From Bradyrhizobium stylosanthis (GTDB taxonomy: Bacteria; Pseudomonadota; Alphaproteobacteria; Rhizobiales; Xanthobacteraceae): a stretch of DNA of 64,000 nucleotides. The position numbers and the translations under genes were made by a program. The DNA lies in contig NZ_LVEM01000010.1 of NCBI RefSeq assembly GCF_001641335.1, positions 57,012 to 121,011 of the forward strand, in the 5' to 3' direction. The notes beneath the pieces are model-generated. The model was not told where the DNA came from and made no database searches. It was given only the letters and a program-made list of their open reading frames with translations. Position 1 is the first letter of the stretch, and the number at the start of each line of letters is the position of its first letter. This document shows, in pieces, positions 56,301 to 61,109 of the stretch.

Positions 56301-58568
56301 GCTCTGCCCTTCCCGCAGGAAATCCAGATTGGCCGCCGACGCATCATAGGTCCAGCCGATGCCGGCAGTGCCGCCGTTCGACGTCCCGGCGTGGAACGAC
56401 AATGCGTTACTGGTCAGCGATGCCGCCCCCGCCGGCAAGACGAAGGCGTGGCCATCGAGGGTCACGACCGGCGAATTGATGATCGAAGCCGTCAGCGTGT
56501 CGCCGATATCGGCATCCGTCACCGGCAAGGTGCCCGTCAGCGTGATGTGCTGTGCGGCGGCGTCACCGTTTTCCGGCGCGGTCGCCGATGCACCGGCCAG
56601 CACGGGGGCATCCTCTTGGCCGGTGATCGTGATGGTGACATTCCGGCTCGCCAGCCCGCCATGACCGTCGCTGACGGTTACGGCGTAGGTTTCCGTGACG
56701 GTCTGCCCGGCCCGCAGGAACTGGACGTCCGCGTTGTCGACGAGATACTGCCATGCCGCCTGCCCGCCGAGGCCGTTCACGGTATCGGCGGTCACATGCG
56801 CGCTCATAGTTCCGAGCGCCAATCCACCTGCGCGCGTCGAACTGACGAAACCGACCGAGACGACATGCGCATCCGCCAGGTCGACGTCGGTGAACGCGAT
56901 CGTGCCATTGGCATGCAGCAACCCATGGGGATCGAGTGCCGTGTCCTCCTGCACCGCGCCGGTCGTTTGCGCTGCGCCGATCACCGGCGCGTCGTTGACG
57001 GCTGCGACCGTCAGCTCGCGGGTGACGACGGTCGTGTCGTGCCCGCCGTGATCCGTGCCGTCCGGGTCCTGCACCGTCAGCGTCAGCGTCCGGGTCAGCG
57101 GCGACGGATTATCGCTGGTGTCGGTATAGAAGACCGCACGCAACGCGGCTGCAAAATCAGCAACCGTCGGCTGCTGGCCGGCCCTGGCCGTCAGCGTCAG
57201 CGTTCCCGTTGCCGCATCGAAGCGCCCCTCGATCAACGCGGTGTTCGCGAAAGAAAGGACGTCTTCGCTCGGCTGATAGTTGCCGGTGATCTGGATCGTC
57301 GCCCGCAGCAACGTGTTGCTGTCCGGATCGGACAAGGTCAGCGCCGGAGCAACCGCGACCGGCGTTTGCTCGGGCGCGACCAACGCCGATCCGGCGTTGA
57401 GAGCCAGTGACGGTGCATCGTTGACCGGAGGTCCCGGGATCGATGCACCTCCAGGACCAACTCCGCCGGTTCCTCCGCCCGGCGGATGAGGGGCGACATC
57501 CGGACCGGGGTTCGTGGGCGGGTTGGCGCCAGAGGCTCCATTCGGCTGAAACGACGGCTCGTTCGACCCCGCACTGTACGAGCCAGGGGGCGATGACGAA
57601 CCGTGCGGACCGCCGCCGCCGGGCGTGTTGCTGCTGTTGCGGTCCGCAAGGTTCTTGATTTGGAGGAGGTGGTTCAGCGCATCCAGCTCGCCGGCCCTGT
57701 CGGCGTCCGTCTTCGCCTGCTCGCTGGCGGCAATTTGAGCTGGCCCGGTCGGCTTCAGCTCCAGCTTTCCGCCTTCGCTGCTGATCGTCGCAATGGCGTT
57801 GCCGTTCTTATCGTAGGCGGTCGCCTGATGCAGCCCGTCATTCTGCTGGAAGATGGACAGCGTGACCGATCCATCGTCCGGGGAGATCTCCCCGCCACCC
57901 GCCGAGCCCGTGATCTTGGCGGAGCCGATCGGCGTCCCGATCCGCATGTCGCCCGACTTGGCAATCTTGCCCGAGGCGAAACTGAGCGATCCCTGGATGA
58001 GATCGAAAACTTCCAGATTGGCGCTTCCATGCAGGTCGAATTTGAATTCGCTCAATACGACCCGCGAACCATGCCCGATCTGGAACGCACTGCCGTCGTT
58101 GAAAACCAGTCCGGCCACGCCAGCGCTGTCGGTCTGGACCACGTCTCCCTTGAGCAGAACATCGCCATTGTTGAGCGCCACGACGACGCCGTTGCGCAGG
58201 ACCGTTACCTGCCCTTCGACCCGTACCGCATGTCCGATCACCTGCATCGCCGGCGACGGCGCATCCTTGGCTGCGTACCTTCCGGGAGCGGCAGGTCCCG
58301 CCAGTGCCGCGACGATTTCGCCGCTCAGCGTCGCACCATCCGGCGACCGCAGCGCGTGCAGATTTTCCGATTTGAAATAGCCGGGAACGACGTGGATCTT
58401 TCCATCGACCCCAATCAGCCGCAGGTCGTCTCCGGCGCGCTTGAAATCGGCGCTGAGAAGCAGATGCGTGTCCTGGACGGCCACGGACGTCTCCGGACCG
58501 CCCTCGATCGAAAGCTCCTGCGAGATAGACAACGAAAAATGGCGATCACTGCCAACGTGCAGCATCAT
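41385..58568 (-). CDS. Giant RTX/type I-secreted adhesin, 5,727 aa
   Basis: One open frame of 17.2 kb, 27% of the window. In order (approximate residues): a FecR-like region 108-240 (VIGHAVRVEGQVTVLRNGVV, SAKITGSAGGGEIS); a Gly/Pro linker 306-383; VCBS and cadherin-like repeats 385-1670 (repeated VNDAP/ANDAP, GGTLTDTFTVTTVDGT); a CSPG-like unit; a beta-rich stretch 1670-1960; seven modules of the type AELNAALTAMSSGG...NYVIHFAGNISL starting near 1963, 2528, 3110, 3498, 3593, 3687 and 4938, five of them followed by glycine-rich blocks (GGGGGGAGLGGGLFVAAGA); eight Ig-like repeats 4210-4863; and an RTX-type end (LTGGTGDDVFFF near 5480). No N-terminal Sec signal is seen, consistent with C-terminal type I secretion. 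No ABC exporter lies in the window. Surface adhesion or biofilm role is inferred from architecture. Confidence 0.9.
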   Translation of the reverse strand: MMLHVGSDRHFSLSISQELSIEGGPETSVAVQDTHLLLSADFKRAGDDLRLIGVDGKIHVVPGYFKSENLHALRSPDGATLSGEIVAALAGPAAPGRYAAKDAPSPAMQVIGHAVRVEGQVTVLRNGVVVALNNGDVLLKGDVVQTDSAGVAGLVFNDGSAFQIGHGSRVVLSEFKFDLHGSANLEVFDLIQGSLSFASGKIAKSGDMRIGTPIGSAKITGSAGGGEISPDDGSVTLSIFQQNDGLHQATAYDKNGNAIATISSEGGKLELKPTGPAQIAASEQAKTDADRAGELDALNHLLQIKNLADRNSSNTPGGGGPHGSSSPPGSYSAGSNEPSFQPNGASGANPPTNPGPDVAPHPPGGGTGGVGPGGASIPGPPVNDAPSLALNAGSALVAPEQTPVAVAPALTLSDPDSNTLLRATIQITGNYQPSEDVLSFANTALIEGRFDAATGTLTLTARAGQQPTVADFAAALRAVFYTDTSDNPSPLTRTLTLTVQDPDGTDHGGHDTTVVTRELTVAAVNDAPVIGAAQTTGAVQEDTALDPHGLLHANGTIAFTDVDLADAHVVSVGFVSSTRAGGLALGTMSAHVTADTVNGLGGQAAWQYLVDNADVQFLRAGQTVTETYAVTVSDGHGGLASRNVTITITGQEDAPVLAGASATAPENGDAAAQHITLTGTLPVTDADIGDTLTASIINSPVVTLDGHAFVLPAGAASLTSNALSFHAGTSNGGTAGIGWTYDASAANLDFLREGQSLVLTYTVEVSDGLLTSGQQTLTITIVGANDVPVVTGGTATTSEDADAHAQVISLTGSISVVDLDVGDTLTASTVGGPVVKLDGQAFSLPAGALALIDNAAFAIDTSGHLSTGAATTFGWIYQPAAADLDFLKQGQTLTLTYAVVVNDGTATSTTQYVTITINGTNDAPLAIARSYTTDEDHALVVPGTGVLAGATDLDGDALHAILVNGPAHGTLTLNADGSFTYAPVGDYNGSDSFTYKVNDGLADSNVATVNITVQAVNDPAVVSGTSTGAVTEAGGVNNAVAGTPNASGMLTDTDVDNPANTFTAVGTASASDHGYGTFTMTSGGVWTYNLDNSNSAVQALNAGGTLTDTFTVTTVDGTAQLVTITINGANDAAVLSADTVGLTETDSVLSTGGTLTIHDVDNPETFVAQAGTVGHYGTFTVAQNGAWTYVASSAHDEFVAGQTYTDTFTVVSSDGTASSVTVNILGSNDAASISGISTGSVTEAGGLNNAVAGTPSASGTLTDTDVDNPANTFTTVTTQTASLGGFGTYTVTSAGVWTYTLDNSNAAVQALNAGGTLTDTFTVTTVDGTPQVVTITINGTDDVAVISAVTRNLAETNAPLSTGGTLTIQDPDSPQSFVAQAGTAGQYGTFTLAADGTWSYVASSAHDEFVGGQTYTDIFSVASADGTTSSVTINILGTDDPATMSGTTIGSVVEAGGVANAVPGTPTATGSLTLFDPDTSSVTFVAVAAQTASTGGYGTYTVSSAGVWRYTLDNNNSTVQALAAGATMTDTFSVRGSDGSAQVVTITITGANDAPVLSGDNATALLQGLATTITTADLSVSDVDNSASQLTFNVSSTQRGYVALSSAPGVAITSFTQAQLAAGQVIFVSDGTLNPAASFTVSATDGSVTSVPVLVNVAVTNDFVLPGNINLGAVSETINSLTQSGGTLSGTGTLIDANGATFTGGTESGSGTTIVNGLATFFDANNETFTLDGRTLELHGSGQTGAFSGDTLRLNNGAAFKIDAGVTFTDATTGGSAFNIASSAGSGTLNVAGNYDKTGSGTTIVSTAVNNSGVIDAKAGTLDLAGNVTNTGTLQADGGGKLLVAGNVTGTGAVTVGNGGTVEFGAGVASGQTITFNGGLATLKIDAPASFAGTIAGFSAATDAIDLVGINYSSGQFSQSFNSSTGVLHVTDGTHSVDLHFSGPTYGFAFSADGSGGTVIKPSNVYTVHNAAELNATLLAISVGGGAAAANTNYSIEFAGNISIASLGANLTAINLASGSHLVINGAGYSLDGGNAYRGLFVFGGNVSINNLNIAHTLAQGGAGGVEGGGGGAGLGGGLFVAAGAAVAIDAVTFTGDAAKGGAGGYFGGGSSSGQGGGGGGMGTAGSSAFASGSYSAGGGTFIYIKGAPGGTLGVNVPGHASYSQAAAGGIPSGGSSLSPGADGGFGGGGGGGASANQNTTNVRTFSVGGDGGFGGGGGAAGSYGFGAGTTGGAGGFGGGGGRSTAGAGGAGGFGGGAGGSRDQLGFAGGGGGLGAGGAVFVQEGGSLTIAGSSVSGNSATGGLGSRGGGDGQALGSGIFIQGNQSITFAPTAGADAVIADTIADQGGNGGSGHVDIGGAGTVHFSGANSYVGGTTIDSGSTLEVEAGGSAGTGAIIDNGTLRFEAPGTIVNAITDNGVVTLDHDGTFEFQAAVTGTGTFNFGQGHIITAVFDTGVPAVTLKGFDVGDTIDLRSVVATSFTIDANNVMTLKNVSGTAVATLHFDPAQHFDLNLALVADGNGGTNIRLAQTSFTVSTAAELNAALTAMSSGGNAYGANLNYVIHFAGNISLASLSSDLAAINLASGSKLTVDGAGFTLDGANTHRGFFEYAGTVTFKDMTIAHTLAQGGAGAIGGGGGGAGLGGGLFVAAGATATIANVTFLYNAARGGNGGGVNPAGRIYQGGGGGGGMGINGAPGSTTGVQHFYSIGSHVGYTGWGYAGGAGGGLGLSNLPGGGGAGATSYRGSSPASGTFGGGGGGGNAYLASRKAGTIGAQGGFGGGGGGGGLRGWFGIGGFGAGNGGVSFAYRAGGYYQSKIGNVGGGGLGAGGGIFVQEGGTLILESGSLSGGSVAGGAAGAIQAAHQLYSMPGAGQGLGSGIFLQGNQSIVLAPTLGNAITIADAIADQGGNGGSISIEIKGPGTVEFDGANSYVGGTTIDAGAKLTLGGQGTLGSGAVVDNGDLVIAHSGTFGNALTGSGDLGFAGPAITVTFTTSVSLGGSLDLGDGDTFANFNGGLSGLQSINFGTGMQTLSVTGAMPSAVVHGFGVGDTIDFATINATGIGSFVNNVLTLTGPGGVPVATVHFDPAEQNIAPHGFLLVSDGTGGTELKLNEVPVYHVSSTAQLVRAINEISVGGVFSSANQNYEIDIVGSFTLDGALPDINLALGDTLTIHGLGHEISGASTYSGFVLESGDVTIDHLTAADFVRHGGDGSSAGSTSSGGGGGGLGAGGALFVGAGSSATLTDVAFTDNHVFGGNGGVGGTAITYGGPRAGGTSGPGQLGFGYGGAGGSSLHDGSVGSFGGGGGGGGLRAGGNTGPGGGASGGYGGGTGGAGGFSVAAGGGGGGGAGLGGAVFVAPGGELDINDWTFSNNGATGGAGGGSISFGGAANGAAGQGIGNDLFNYGGTVGLTSSAGQTLTVDQFVGGTQSTFNIQGAGAVVLAQGIGTNVLNITGAGDVTVLTRITASAINVSGSGDVLLRGAFYGSEVFTHTGSGTLTVEPIYNVSTTDQLVATIQTVNSNPVSNLSVEYVINLDGDIPLVAGLAKLTLVAGDTITVNTAGHTLDGAVNGAGGGFSFVAGVSGGNALLVGNAIPTFDVASVAELTTAFNAINVGGFFSSPNINYVINLEGDTALGSLSAGMLNFAAGDTLTINTNGHTLNGAVNGNGPAFTFATGASMGTPAFTGHPIATFTVGTMAEFNAALAAINPGGFYYGTNIDYEIDLTADLKLTSNMAALFLAAGDTLTIKGGGHTIDGSVNGTATYSGFDLESGNLVLSQLTIEGTLAHGRDGGSVAHAYAGAGGGGAGLGGGLFIGAGASATLDGVAFTGNSAIGGSGGNGGAAGGYNSYVGGGGPGSPVSGFGIGGAGGWGRQPAFYAHSRSNGLAGSFGGGGGGGASVYRVITRSPPFFGGDLYAGLGGSGGYGAGSGGGGGVRVASGGGGGGAGLGGGVFVASGGSLTIQSGSIGGNTAVGGLGGASTTAAGGNGQGIGSGLFAASQNVTLAPLLGNTLTISDTIAGAGVGVIHVAGAGNVTLSGAITGTTIDISNTGTVSLTAGDLVNDSFSLSGSAHYTLANKITGGGTISASGTSVLTITGMNLLTGGMVLSGNSTIDLTSVNSIGSGIITFVPNSGATLILEAGVTLPNQINGFNPGDTIKLVGFAANTTATMGAGNVLTVSDGVHSVDLHLNPGVDFSLFQFDVTAYSGGVMLTDRVPFGITGVVGQPVYGSGVELRGTAAPGTTVTIIANGGTTVLGTGIVDANGNFDLITSPLADGFYTFQAVSQTGSSSQLSAGFAVTVLPSAPVITTQIGHPLNGDTVELKGTALPNQIIKLYLDGSSTVFATGVADANGNFDIVTPALTDGVHTIRATETDSLGLVSPLSAGFTVNVNPTAPTITALVNNPFNGGPIEVKGTGEPNHTIQIFADGGTTVIGTGTTNASGQFDIVTSAGLSNGVHTLTAVVVTSNLPSTASNSLSITVVPSAPAITTLVGQPDNDGTIEVKGTGQPNQTVTLYADGGTTPVGTGVIDATGHFDITTTVTFADGVHRLTATATDAANLVSPVSSQFTVNVIPDTPVISAVLPVSGTSQRIEVQGTGEVGETIKLFADGSTTVLATGVVDATGHFDIFANILGGAHIIRATETNAANLVSLISSGVSVNVTPNAPAITALVGQPINGTTVTVKGTAQHIGGTITLYADGGTTAVGTGTVAANGTFSITTTVTFADAIHTFTATETDDGIASGLSPAFTVNVNPIAPTITAQIGTTVEGGALEFVGTGEVGNVVTITLGGVTIGSGIVDASGHFDITTSSGLNPGAQVVSVTETNADHLTSTASGFVATVAPVAPVITSVVSVDDPGGRVEAFGTGKAGDIITLYADGGTTAIGSGTVDQTGHFAIYSTNGLALGAGAHTITATQTLVNGAGSATSAASTASNVNVATTATSFTIATAAELAADIAAIDLTGAYSHANTHYTFNIVGDLVLSTQLAAFNLAAGDTLTIHGNGHTLDAHGLPGLFVYSGTIDIDNLSIINAVAKGGDSTSGGGGGAGLGGGLFIASGGAVTLDNVSFAHDRAVGGNGSYFNGYSGSGGGGMGGAGNVNGGGGIGIVASGGSYFGYVPGRGIVIGAAAGGGAGGTDGGGGVTGTSPWGSGRYGYVGGAGGGIGGGAGSATSGGAGGFGGGGGGGVVSPADLTGGAGGAGGFGGGGGAGLRGAGGAGGFGGGGGAGYWGYANGAGGFGGGQGNYQSGGGGLGAGGAIFVQEGGSLTFGGSGGTHDNSVAGGSGSNAGHNSGSGFGSGIFLQGNQTITFAPDATHIITISDAIADMTGSHDASGQTGAGHLVLDGEGTLVLGTANTFTGGITIENGTLDLTASGAAGSGAIDFSAAGHAALEFSAANAPVNAIAHFGTRDQIIVDGFHATSETFINGVLVLSGAGGSVSLTVSGDDIASLSDFHFAYDSAANTTTITAGPDRSGNDVIHYGVGAQSLTGGTGDDVFFFRGSDLAAGVTDKITDLSWATGSSEHDRIHLEGVDPNAVSVSTVNGGHDTDIAISVAGGTAHILVQGVGSGPLQIEFQNTTPTDDAHLNTLLTPSTVNETVASFYFGANPPFAKSLVSYGADGAVIAQDVTNNDGSHLVTVQGDNAALTASGANDTFVFQFNAQTAATATIGNFDVAHDVLQLSHSVYADAAAVLAAIAADPHNAGNPADTTIALDALHSITLTAVSPNLLQQRDFLVV

Positions 58569-58672
58569 TCATTCCATCAAAAAAATGGACCGCGTAACAC
58601 GGTCGAAAGTCACCGCCGAACAAGCACCCGATCGACGCTGTCGTTGCGCTCTCCGTCTACCGACGGATGCGA

Positions 58673-58828
58673 TCAATCCTCTTCATGCATGTCCTCAGGA
58701 CCATCACCGAAGCATCCGGCACCGCTCGCATCCGCGAAGCCCGGAAGCGTCGACTCCTCAGCGGCCCATTGGTACGGTATCCGGCTGCTGAAGGCTGCGA
58801 ACGAACGTTCATATGTGCCTATTTTCAT
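58673..58828 (-). CDS. Possible 51-residue ORF upstream of the adhesin
   Basis: ATG 58828 to TGA 58673 (MKIGTYERSFAAFSSRIPYQ, acidic end PEDMHEED). No ribosome site or family. Otherwise 58569-59076 is presumably the adhesin's promoter and leader; I see no EcfG-type site there. Confidence 0.2.
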   Translation of the reverse strand: MKIGTYERSFAAFSSRIPYQWAAEESTLPGFADASGAGCFGDGPEDMHEED

Positions 58829-59076
58829 CGATCGTGATTACCGCCGGAAAGCCGAGAACGTCATTCATCGTAAATCGCAACATTCTCGTTCCGCGCACGA
58901 AATCCAGCTATGAAATCAAGGTGCGCAGCGACATGAAGCCCTGCGGGTCCTCCGCATCGGGCTCATCATTTGCGGTAAAGATCGAGACCGGCCCGGAAAC
59001 GCCGAGCACCAAAAATGGTCAGATGACAGCAGATCGTTTAATGCTGCCCATCACCCGTTCAACAACGTCATGGATC

Positions 59077-59940
59077 TCATCGGTGAGTCGTAAAACAAGC
59101 CTCGAAGGCTGCATCGATGATCGCGAGCTTGACGGCTTGCGCCTTGTGATATTCGCGGCGGAAGCCTTTCGATACCCACAGCCGGGACTTGCCGCGCGCT
59201 CCGACCCAGCCGAGGCTTCCCATGGACTCCGCTTCGGCGAGCTTGCGTCCAAGTTGCGTCCGCGACAATTTCAGCCGCTGCGCCAGTGCGGAAACCGACG
59301 TCACGTCGGTCGCAATACGATCGACGGAGGCGTCCCCTTCCTCACAACCGACGATCAAGCGATCCATCAGCACGCCGCCCTCGTTGACCCACGTGAACAG
59401 CTTGAACGTCGGTTCGGGCTCGCGAACCATGTGAGACCCGAGCAGACCGTCGGCAATCATCGGCTGCATCCGGCGAACCGCCTCCGGCCTGGCGGCCAAC
59501 GTCGCCGAACGGCCTCCGCCGTCGAGGCCATCCAGCGTTGCCAGATGCAGGAGATGCCATTGATACAGCGATTCAAGCGCCGCAGGTGCCGGCTCGACCG
59601 GGCGATGACGCTTGCCCTCGCTTCCCGCAACATGGCGCACAATGCCGTATTTCAGCATCTCCTTGATGAAGGCGGCGGCGGTATTCCGGCTTGCGATCTG
59701 GTGATGCTCGACAAGATCAAGCACACGTGCGGTCAGCACTCCGGCGCCGGCTCCGGCCACGGCAACATCCCGGAAGAACTGTGCCACCGCCGCATGGGCC
59801 ATCAGCCAGCGTTGCTGCGTCGCGAACAACGATCCCATCCGTGGATCGGCAGCGTTGAGAAGCAGGAGCGCCCAGGCCTGGCCGCGCACGCGGGCTTCGA
59901 GCGCGGGGTTCAGAAAGATGTCGTCAGCATTCAATGCCAT
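59077..59940 (-). CDS. Winged-helix transcriptional regulator beside the adhesin
   Basis: 287 residues from ATG 59940, chosen for GGAGG 8 bases upstream; the frame is open to 60003. Two helix-turn-helix-like stretches are visible: VLDLVEHHQIASRNTAAAFI with KEMLKYGIV near residue 85, and SVSALAQRLKLSRTQLGRKL near 220. The rest is helical. No ligand domain is recognised. It lies between adhesin and cysD and is transcribed toward the adhesin, so it may control one or both. Confidence 0.7.
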   Translation of the reverse strand: MALNADDIFLNPALEARVRGQAWALLLLNAADPRMGSLFATQQRWLMAHAAVAQFFRDVAVAGAGAGVLTARVLDLVEHHQIASRNTAAAFIKEMLKYGIVRHVAGSEGKRHRPVEPAPAALESLYQWHLLHLATLDGLDGGGRSATLAARPEAVRRMQPMIADGLLGSHMVREPEPTFKLFTWVNEGGVLMDRLIVGCEEGDASVDRIATDVTSVSALAQRLKLSRTQLGRKLAEAESMGSLGWVGARGKSRLWVSKGFRREYHKAQAVKLAIIDAAFEACFTTHR

Positions 59941-60170
59941 CTGGCGTCCTCCGGCCATCACTGCACGCCAAACATTCGAGGCAGCAAGCGCCGGCGCACC
60001 CATTATCGCATCGAGATCACGAGGTCATCTCGGCCCTCCTTTGCGCTGGCAGGGCGACGTCGTGCCGCGCGATCACTGCCCGCGTGGCTTGACGTGTGTC
60101 GTCCTTCGCAGGGGAATTCTCCTACGAAGGGATCCTCGTATTCAGGATTGCTGGCGCGAGGCACTTTGCA

Positions 60171-61109
60171 ATGAATTTCGTCCCGTCGAACGCCGGCCGA
60201 ACCGGGCGCGTCCTTCCAAAGCACCTCAAAAGCCTGGAATCTCAATCGATCGAGATCATGCGCGAAGTCATCGCCGAGTTCAAACGGCCGGTGATGCTCT
60301 ATTCGATTGGCAAAGACTCCAGCGTCATGCTGCATCTGGCGCTCAAGGCGTTCCACCCTGCCAGGCTGCCGTTTCCGCTGCTGCACGTCGATACAACGTG
60401 GAAGTTTCGCGAGATGATCTCGTTTCGCGACGAGACTGCGCGTCGCCTCGGCGTCGATCTGCTCGTCTACACCAACCAGGATGGTCTTTCCCGCGGTATT
60501 TCACCGGTCGCCTCCGGTTCGTCGATCCACACTCAAGTGATGAAAACCCACGCACTCAAGCAGGCGCTCGACCTCTACGGCTTCGATGCGGCTTTCGGCG
60601 GCGCCCGCAGGGACGAGGAACAGAGCCGCGCCAAGGAGCGCATCTTCTCCTTTCGCTCGCGCGGACACGTCTGGGATCCCCGCAACCAGCGCCCCGAATT
60701 GTGGAATCTGTTCAACAGCCGTATCGGGCCGGGAGAAACCGTTCGCGTCTTCCCGCTATCGAACTGGACCGAGCTGGATGTCTGGCACTACATCCAGCTG
60801 GAGAATATTCCGGTGGTGCCGCTCTATTTCGCCAAACACCGCCCGGTCGTTGCGCGTGGCGGCTCCTGGATCATGGTGGATGACGAGAGACTGCCCCTCA
60901 TTGCGGGCGAGCAGCCGGAATCGCGGCGAGTTCGATTTCGAACGCTGGGCTGCTATCCGCTGACCGGAGCGATCGACTCCAGTGCCGCAACGCTGGAAGA
61001 TATCATGGCGGAGATGAGATCGACGCGACTTTCGGAGCGGCAAGGCCGCCTGATCGACAGCGACGAACCCTCATCAATGGAGCGCAAGAAGCGCGAAGGC
61101 TACTTTTGA
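60171..61109 (+). CDS. cysD: Sulfate adenylyltransferase subunit 2
   Basis: 312 residues from ATG 60171; the upstream open frame to 60096 is not family-like. It is the small, adenylating subunit of ATP sulfurylase: the PP-loop SIGKDSSVMLHLALKAF, LLHVDTTWKFREM, TNQDG, and FGGARRDEEQSRAKERIFSF. With CysN it makes APS from ATP and sulfate. Its stop shares one base with the cysNC start (TGATG). In rhizobia such pairs occur as housekeeping cysDN or as nodPQ for Nod-factor sulfation; here the neighbour is an adhesin-sulfotransferase operon. Confidence 0.95.
   Translation: MNFVPSNAGRTGRVLPKHLKSLESQSIEIMREVIAEFKRPVMLYSIGKDSSVMLHLALKAFHPARLPFPLLHVDTTWKFREMISFRDETARRLGVDLLVYTNQDGLSRGISPVASGSSIHTQVMKTHALKQALDLYGFDAAFGGARRDEEQSRAKERIFSFRSRGHVWDPRNQRPELWNLFNSRIGPGETVRVFPLSNWTELDVWHYIQLENIPVVPLYFAKHRPVVARGGSWIMVDDERLPLIAGEQPESRRVRFRTLGCYPLTGAIDSSAATLEDIMAEMRSTRLSERQGRLIDSDEPSSMERKKREGYF

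Noticed and set aside
41694..57410. Very long plus-strand open frames (1,336, 686, 645, 597 and 592 codons)
   Set aside because: They lie opposite the adhesin, have Arg/Ala/Asp/Gly-rich composition with no domain, and arise from the G/C-rich third positions and glycine codons of the real gene.
58813..60174. 453-codon plus frame
   Set aside because: Antisense to the winged-helix regulator, which has domain-like sequence and a good ribosome site.
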